In this document: one piece after another, positions 59,405 to 64,000 of the stretch | Layout of the letters: the number at the start of each line of letters is the position of its first letter | Numbering within the stretch: position 1 is the stretch's first letter | Assembly: GCF_007860135.1 (NCBI RefSeq) | Contig: NZ_SJPV01000003.1 | Location: forward strand, 278,698 to 342,697 | Source of the DNA: Novipirellula artificiosorum | Lineage (GTDB): Bacteria > Planctomycetota > Planctomycetia > Pirellulales > Pirellulaceae | Length of the DNA stretch: 64,000 nucleotides | Direction: 5' to 3' | Position numbers and translations under genes: made by a program | Notes under the pieces: model-generated | The model's database searches: none | The model's input: the letters and a program-made list of their open reading frames with translations, nothing else | Told to the model about the DNA's origin: nothing

Positions 59405-60646
59405 ATGCCCACACTTAAGCTAACCCATGTCACCAAACCGTACACGCTTAGTTCAATCCACCCACAACGACTGAATCAGTTTTTGCGTCATTTCGTTGAT
59501 TATTTCAAGCGACGTGGGTTCGCGATCCCCGCAGGTGAAGGTGCGTTTACACAGGAGCAGTTCCATGAGCTGATTCGTGTTTTCAACTCCCCCAATGCCG
59601 ATACGCCAACGGAATTGACCGAGGCGTTATTTCATATCGACGAGATGGCCTGTAGCAAAGGGATGGAGGCGTTGTTGTTGGCTGCGTCGAAGGCTCGCAT
59701 CCAATTGCCAGAAGACGAGAAATTCACTCCGGCAGATCTGGCACTGCATCTTTGGTTGATCCGCCCGAGTCTGTTGAAGGATGCTTATGTCGAACAGATC
59801 GTCAAGAAACCTCGGTCGTTCAACTACTATCGACACCGCGATATCGTGCCGTCGCGACCACGAAAAATCACTGACAAGCTTATTGTAACACTTCAATCCA
59901 AAATTGATGAATTCAATCTTGCTCGGCGTCGTGTTGCCGTGTCGCGAGTTTCGGTTTATGAATTCGGAGACGACCTTGCTTTTTTGATTCTCCGCGGCGA
60001 TCCAATGCATCGCGGAGAAGTGCTGCAACGCGGAAACTGGGTTTTTGCAACGTGGCAACCGGCTGGCTACGACCTTGTCATCTACAACCGTAAAATACCG
60101 GAGTTGCGGATTCATGCGTCGCTCAAGGGGGAGCAAGTTTTTTACTGCAAAACTTTCGGTAGACTGTTTTTCGACGACGAAGACTGTTTTCCTTCGTCAC
60201 AACACTTTTCGCTTGAGCGAATCGATGAGCTGGGCGAAGATATTCAATCGCCGCTGGGCGTGGATGGGATCGAGCGAATTACGTTGATCAAGATCGCATT
60301 GCTCGAGCAAGGCGAGCCAACATTGATCACAGAGCACAAGTCGGCAAAGCTATTCGAAGCGTTGAAAGTTCGAGATCGATGTTTGCAACCGAACGCTCGC
60401 ATTGTTTCGGCAACATTCCGATTCCTTATGCTCGATGATTCGGAAGTCGCGGTAACGGTCTATTCAGGCAACATCGCTACGTTCAACCGTGATCGTGATT
60501 GCCGTCCGATCGAAGACTGGATGACAGCCATTGGTATCAAGCTAGCGATGCAGGAAACTCATGCGCCCAACAAGACTTTGGAAAACGCTTTATCGAATCC
60601 CAACGCTGCAGGCCACGCAGCAAATTTGGCGACAAGAACTGCGTGA
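59405..60646 (+). CDS. Hypothetical protein of a two-gene unit, component 1 (413 aa)
   Basis: I do not recognise this soluble protein. The N-terminal third is helical (RLNQFLRHFVDYFKRRGFAI, EALFHIDEMACSKGMEALLL). The middle has strand-rich blocks (VSVYEFGDDLAFLILRGDPM, GNWVFATWQPAGYDLVIYNR, LRIHASLKGEQVFYCKTFGR) and the end is helical. There is no signal peptide, TM helix or known nucleotide motif. The downstream gene overlaps by 86 nt in another frame, so the two are coupled. Location just past a recombinase operon suggests mobile cargo, such as a defence or regulatory module; no evidence separates these. Confidence 0.7.
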   Translation: MPTLKLTHVTKPYTLSSIHPQRLNQFLRHFVDYFKRRGFAIPAGEGAFTQEQFHELIRVFNSPNADTPTELTEALFHIDEMACSKGMEALLLAASKARIQLPEDEKFTPADLALHLWLIRPSLLKDAYVEQIVKKPRSFNYYRHRDIVPSRPRKITDKLIVTLQSKIDEFNLARRRVAVSRVSVYEFGDDLAFLILRGDPMHRGEVLQRGNWVFATWQPAGYDLVIYNRKIPELRIHASLKGEQVFYCKTFGRLFFDDEDCFPSSQHFSLERIDELGEDIQSPLGVDGIERITLIKIALLEQGEPTLITEHKSAKLFEALKVRDRCLQPNARIVSATFRFLMLDDSEVAVTVYSGNIATFNRDRDCRPIEDWMTAIGIKLAMQETHAPNKTLENALSNPNAAGHAANLATRTA

Positions 60647-61748
60647 AGATTGGGAATTAAGCCACGGATTTCTAATCGCGACGCCCGAACTGGCGACATG
60701 GATGTTTGCCAGCGACGGGGTGACGCTGTGTGACATCGTCAAGCACGCCGACGGTCGTTTCGTCTGTGTCAACCGACAGCATGGTGAGACGGCGGAGGTT
60801 GATCGCCAGGACTTGATCGTTTATCGATTGAATCTTCGCACGATAGCGACTCTGCTGTTGGAACAACTCGGCGGACGAATCGATTTTGCACAACACGAGG
60901 TCAGTTCGCCGGTCTATCGTCTCGGTCGGCTTCGGAGTCGATTTGCCGCTGCGCGGTTGTATCTTTGCATTCGGTCTTGCCGAGCATCGTTGCTGGATGC
61001 GGCGATGTCGATACGTGGATCGACGCCCGTGGTTCTGTTGGTGCCAATGTTGTTCGGTACCGATACGAACGTCGATTTGATTGAAGAACAGACGGGCGTG
61101 ACGATCTTTGCAGCCGATGAATTATTTCATCACCATGATGGTAGAATCACAGCAAATCCCGTAGCGATGGAGGAACTGCGTCACCGCCTCGGATGCTTGG
61201 ACGCGTCACAAGCCAACACGTTTCGATTGTCAGGCGATTCACGGTCGATTCGTTATGCCAAACAAGAGATTACACTCAGCGAAACGGTGGGCCTGTGGTA
61301 TCTCTCACAATTGTTGGCGCAGCCGTTTGTGCAAGTCAACGCGGTGGAGCTTGAAGCCGCCCGTACTGGCACCACCACTCGTTCCTCGAATAGTCCCACG
61401 GGCGAGATGCTTGACGAAGAGGCACGTCGCGCGTATCAGCAGCGAATCGCGGAACTGGACGAAGATATCGCCATAGCGGAAAAGAACAACGATGTTGGTG
61501 TGCTGGACAAGTTAAATGCGGAGAAACAGCAGATCATCGCGGGGATCCGGCGAGCGACGGGCCTGCACGGAAAGTCTCGCGTCACCACGGACGAGAGCAA
61601 ATCACGCAAGAACATTCGGCAAGAGATGCAACGAGCGATTCGCCGCATCGCCAAATCCCACCCGGCATTGGCCAAGCATCTTAACCACGCATTCAAAGGC
61701 AACTGGCTCTGCTACCAACCGGACGAGGATCCGATGTGGGAGTTTTAA
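60561..61748 (+). CDS. Hypothetical protein of a two-gene unit, component 2 (395 aa)
   Basis: This soluble protein has an initial helix (TQQIWRQELREDWELSHGFL), then strand/helix alternation including FVCVNRQHGETAEVDRQDLI, a segment with GRIDFAQHEVSSPVYRLGRL and STPVVLLVPMLFGTD, and a helical C-terminus (RAYQQRIAELDEDIAIAEKN; EMQRAIRRIAKSHPALAKHL). It ends in a Trp/Asp-rich tail (GNWLCYQPDEDPMWEF). The C-terminal coiled coil could mediate assembly. No family is recognised. An 86-nt overlap with component 1 in a different frame implies coupled expression. Confidence 0.7.
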   Translation: MRPTRLWKTLYRIPTLQATQQIWRQELREDWELSHGFLIATPELATWMFASDGVTLCDIVKHADGRFVCVNRQHGETAEVDRQDLIVYRLNLRTIATLLLEQLGGRIDFAQHEVSSPVYRLGRLRSRFAAARLYLCIRSCRASLLDAAMSIRGSTPVVLLVPMLFGTDTNVDLIEEQTGVTIFAADELFHHHDGRITANPVAMEELRHRLGCLDASQANTFRLSGDSRSIRYAKQEITLSETVGLWYLSQLLAQPFVQVNAVELEAARTGTTTRSSNSPTGEMLDEEARRAYQQRIAELDEDIAIAEKNNDVGVLDKLNAEKQQIIAGIRRATGLHGKSRVTTDESKSRKNIRQEMQRAIRRIAKSHPALAKHLNHAFKGNWLCYQPDEDPMWEF

Positions 61749-61755
61749 AAATAGT

Positions 61756-62175
61756 TCAGGGGGTGTCTGACCGCTGGCCACCCGTCGGCGGAAACTGGTC
61801 TCGCACGACTTCTGTGTATGCCAAATGAACGGTTCCTGCAACGAATGCCGCAAACGTCAATGGAACAAGCAAAACAAACGCGTAAAGCCCCATAATGAAA
61901 AACAAGGGGCAGCAAACGACAATCGTGACAGAGACCGATGCCGGAACCGTGTGGATGAATGTGCGAAATACGGGTTCGGGAGCCAGTCGATAGCGACGGT
62001 TCATTTGATTTGAACAGATATAGATGCCTGAGGGAGTCAATGGCAACGCAAAAAGCAAGCAATAAACGAATGGCATTGTATTACCGAATGCAGCGGTCGC
62101 TAAAAAGAATGCAGACGCACCTGCAAGATGATGGATAGAAAATCCAGCCAGAACTCCGATGAATTTGCGATTCAT
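61756..62175 (-). CDS. Small membrane protein with four TM segments
   Basis: The 139-aa protein has hydrophobic stretches at about residues 8-28, 34-54, 78-98 and 101-122. The ATG at 62175 is preferred over the TTG at 62184. No family recognised. It converges on the two-gene unit at 59405, with 7 bp between stops. It forms one minus-strand run with the two membrane proteins upstream. Confidence 0.6.
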   Translation of the reverse strand: MNRKFIGVLAGFSIHHLAGASAFFLATAAFGNTMPFVYCLLFALPLTPSGIYICSNQMNRRYRLAPEPVFRTFIHTVPASVSVTIVVCCPLFFIMGLYAFVLLVPLTFAAFVAGTVHLAYTEVVRDQFPPTGGQRSDTP

Positions 62176-62215
62176 AGTTGACAACCATTCGATCCGGTGG
62201 GTAGCCCGAGCAACC

Positions 62216-62536
62216 TCAATGCGACAAGACTCTGTACGCGACCACGGTTACAAACCACAGTGCCGTAACGGCACCCATCGCGAACATCGCCTTTCCTGCA
62301 CGACTTCCTAGAAATCGGCCAATCGCCCCCAGTACGAGCATCACCAGGACTCCGCAGGAGATGATCAAGATGCTTTGAAACCCGTGACCAATTTCTTCCG
62401 CAAACTGCTCTGTACCGTCCAAAGTTGGGTCGGCCCCAGGACCCGGTCGAGCGACATAGAACAACGCAAGCAACAGCGTGATCCCAAATCCAAGGACAGA
62501 GACGGCAAACCCGATATCGCGTTTTGTGTCAGACAT
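62216..62536 (-). CDS. Small membrane protein, 106 aa
   Basis: A start at 62536 gives MSDTKRDIGFAVSVLGFGIT followed by a hydrophobic segment and PGPGADPTLDGTEQFAEEIG, then two more TM helices. It has three TM segments in all. The longer frame to 62836 shadows the upstream gene and is rejected. It lies 11 bp after the gene at 62548. Function unknown. Confidence 0.6.
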   Translation of the reverse strand: MSDTKRDIGFAVSVLGFGITLLLALFYVARPGPGADPTLDGTEQFAEEIGHGFQSILIISCGVLVMLVLGAIGRFLGSRAGKAMFAMGAVTALWFVTVVAYRVLSH

Positions 62537-62547
62537 GAATTTGTAAG

Positions 62548-62886
62548 CTACCCAGGCCCAGGGTTTTGGATTCCTGACAGATTCAACAGCCAGTGCATAA
62601 ATGCAGCACTTGCCATCAGGAAGACATACACAGCGACTGAAATGCCGCAAGCGATGCGAGCGACCACAAACTGCTTCGAGATCCTTAACGATACCATCGA
62701 GCTGACCAATCCAGTCGGGAGTAAAGCAAGCCACGCTACGAAGAGGTCGTCCCGAACCGGCCCTCGCGTTCCCAAAACCTGCAGCATGTACAGCAGACAA
62801 ACGAGAAAGCCGCATGAAGCCGCCGCAAACAGCCACGCATTCCGCTGAGATTTTGTTGGTGCAAGTTGAATTCGCAGAACAGGCAT
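62548..62886 (-). CDS. Small membrane protein, 112 aa
   Basis: The start at 62886 gives MPVLRIQLAPTKSQRNAWLF and then TM segments near residues 17-36, 46-66 and 78-98. It ends in NLSGIQNPGPG. It is followed closely by a second small membrane protein of similar size, and the two may be interacting partners. Family unknown. It lies directly downstream of the chimeric phage-like gene. Confidence 0.6.
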   Translation of the reverse strand: MPVLRIQLAPTKSQRNAWLFAAASCGFLVCLLYMLQVLGTRGPVRDDLFVAWLALLPTGLVSSMVSLRISKQFVVARIACGISVAVYVFLMASAAFMHWLLNLSGIQNPGPG

Positions 62887-62943
62887 TGGATCACATCTTC
62901 GGGTTGTGAATCGTGTCTTTTGCGGACCATCTTGCCCCATCCG

Positions 62944-63558
62944 TCAGTCTTCCATAACCAGAACGAAGCGTGCGGTGATGAGTTCGTTCAAGCCATCGTC
63001 GGCATCCGCGTTGCCTTTCGTCCACCAATCGCAACGGCAGTCGGGTGGAGGCGGAGTACTCGTTGGACGACCGTGACGGCCGAAGAAAAGGCCTGGGATA
63101 TCGCAACACTCGACATTACCGTTGTTCAAGCCAAATACGCCAAACTTATTGGGTGCGTCGCCATCTGTGTTTGCCGGTCCATAGCTTCTGACAAAGTCAG
63201 GGCACGTTTGATCATAGCCATCCTTACAGGCAAAAGTTAGTTCTTGCAAGGTTGGTAGACGATAGTCAAATTGAGCGTCAAATTTGGACAAAGCTTCGGC
63301 GTAATAAAAAACGTCCCTCCACTCACCGGGGTAACCACTGTTGAAGTACCAATCAATAGTCCCATAGGTTCCATCCCCAAAGGCAGCCTGCCGAAACTGT
63401 TCGTGCTGTTCGTACCGCAGTTCCGTTTCTTGTCCGGTGCCAGCCTTAGTGGGCTTCATTTCGCTGTCCGTGATCACGGCAACGTACTTACCAGCTGGAA
63501 TCGGTTCGAGTGAGTTGGTGGGCTCGACTTGGTTGGCGTCAAAATTGAGTGCAGCCAT
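62944..63558 (-). CDS. Chimeric protein: DUF669 N-terminus fused to an FGE-sulfatase-like domain
   Basis: The 204-aa protein starts like the phage DUF669 family (AALNFDANQVEPTNSLEPIP, AGKYVAVITDSEMKPTKAG). After GTGQ the sequence changes to a formylglycine-generating-enzyme/C-type-lectin-like fold: DYRLPTLQELTFAC, FVRSYGPANTDGDAPNKFGV, FGLNNGNVECCDIPGLFFGR, CDWWTKGNADADD and the closing GLNELITARFVLVMED. The rest of DUF669 is missing. The upstream phage ATPase (63605) is the usual neighbour of DUF669, so the 3' part has been replaced. The ATG at 63558 is chosen because it gives the DUF669 start. Confidence 0.75.
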   Translation of the reverse strand: MAALNFDANQVEPTNSLEPIPAGKYVAVITDSEMKPTKAGTGQETELRYEQHEQFRQAAFGDGTYGTIDWYFNSGYPGEWRDVFYYAEALSKFDAQFDYRLPTLQELTFACKDGYDQTCPDFVRSYGPANTDGDAPNKFGVFGLNNGNVECCDIPGLFFGRHGRPTSTPPPPDCRCDWWTKGNADADDGLNELITARFVLVMED

Positions 63559-63604
63559 TGCGTTTTCCTTGGGTTTGAAACGGGATAGAAAGGAGTTGGA
63601 AAGT

Positions 63605-63999
63605 TCAGTTGTTTGACATGGCGTTGATGAACGCCGACCACGCAAGTGGCAGTTCTTCAGCGATGCCGTAGCGGTTCTTCGCAACACAGGTCGGCGAACC
63701 GTAAGCACGGATGACGCGTTCGCCGCCGTCTTTGCCGATGGCGTGAGCGATGGTTCGTTTGCGGTTGAAGCCACCGTCTTCGCTTTGCGTTCGCATCTTG
63801 CGAGTCGCGAACAGCACTGCGTCGCACCATTCCTTGACGAGGGCTGCAGCGTGCTTGTGAAGCCGCGGTGAGTATCGGTCATAGGGCGAGCTTTCCGGAT
63901 CCTCGAATCGCTCGACTTTGGAATGGGCGATCAAGACGATCACCATGCCGCGGGAACGAAGCACATTGAGAAGATCGAGCACTTCACGCCACTGGGAGA
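63605..63999 (-). CDS. Phage-type RecA-like ATPase (Sak4/AAA_24), partial at window end
   Basis: The frame is open to the window edge, so the N-terminal part with the Walker A motif is outside. Visible are the Walker B region and downstream strand (LRSRGMVIVLIAHSKVERFE, ending in the sensor His), RYSPRLHKHAAALVKEWCDA, VLFATRKM, a KRTIAHAIGKDGGERVIRAY segment and a C-terminal helix (LPLAWSAFINAMS). This pattern is typical of phage nucleotide-binding proteins of the Sak4 family that act in single-strand annealing, usually encoded just before DUF669. Here too, DUF669 follows. Confidence 0.85.
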   Translation of the reverse strand, partial: SQWREVLDLLNVLRSRGMVIVLIAHSKVERFEDPESSPYDRYSPRLHKHAAALVKEWCDAVLFATRKMRTQSEDGGFNRKRTIAHAIGKDGGERVIRAYGSPTCVAKNRYGIAEELPLAWSAFINAMSNN

Positions 64000-64000
64000 G

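Noticed and set aside
62944..63558. A diversity-generating retroelement in the window
   Set aside because: Only the FGE-like fold is suggestive; no reverse transcriptase, accessory gene or template repeat is visible before the window ends.

Overview
The window looks like chromosome from a marine-type planctomycete (Pirellulaceae / Rhodopirellula-like). Evidence: a giant SdrD-B repeat protein carrying the planctomycete LEPRxLLAAD motif near its N-terminus, an SHD1-domain protein, DUF5676, multiheme cytochromes and many secreted proteins of unknown family. It falls into three parts: a heavy-metal, mainly copper-type, detoxification island (about 1-53 kb); a short region of accessory genes; and recombinase- and phage-derived material (about 55-64 kb).

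Layout. 1-2.3 kb: 3' part of a P1B-4 metal ATPase and a methyltransferase. 2.4-8.3 kb: the giant surface protein. 8.5-12.8 kb: NDH-2, CsrA, DUF5676 plus an APC permease. 13.2-27.6 kb: secreted His/Cys/Met-rich proteins, an NADH-ferredoxin-type reductase / cytochrome b / heptaheme cytochrome c operon, a copper ATPase and two zinc-finger anti-sigma-like membrane proteins. 24.2-32.6 kb: glycogen phosphorylase, debranching enzyme and envelope proteins. 32.9-39.0 kb: more secreted metal-binding-type proteins, two of the three receiver-like proteins and an ECF sigma factor. 39.1-49.0 kb: a complete TolC-CusB-CusA tripartite efflux system and a triple CC-x-GC repeat protein. 49.2-52.8 kb: two small lipoproteins, a GNAT, a SpoIIE phosphatase and a CsoR-family regulator. 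53.3-55.4 kb: YkgJ-type and DUF932 genes. 55.9-59.2 kb: a tRNA-Met 3' half and a large serine recombinase operon. 59.4-64 kb: an undescribed two-gene unit, small membrane proteins and a phage Sak4/DUF669-type module whose DUF669 gene is chimeric.

The main find is a candidate regulon. A bipartite motif, GTGAAGAA-N14-GCATCTAA, occurs at least 15 times between 13.9 and 52.5 kb. It is almost always in a gap, correctly oriented and 50-200 bp before a gene, and its spacers are unrelated. If read as an ECF promoter (TCTAA as -10, 17 bp after the -35 block) it would drive the secreted metal-binding proteins, both anti-sigma-like proteins, two of three degenerate receivers, the electron-transfer operon, the CpxP/ZraP-like Met-rich protein and the SpoIIE phosphatase. 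The only sigma factor in the window, an ECF sigma translationally coupled to a degenerate receiver at 37.9-39.0 kb, is the obvious candidate reader. Assignment of sigma to motif, and of copper as the signal, is inference.
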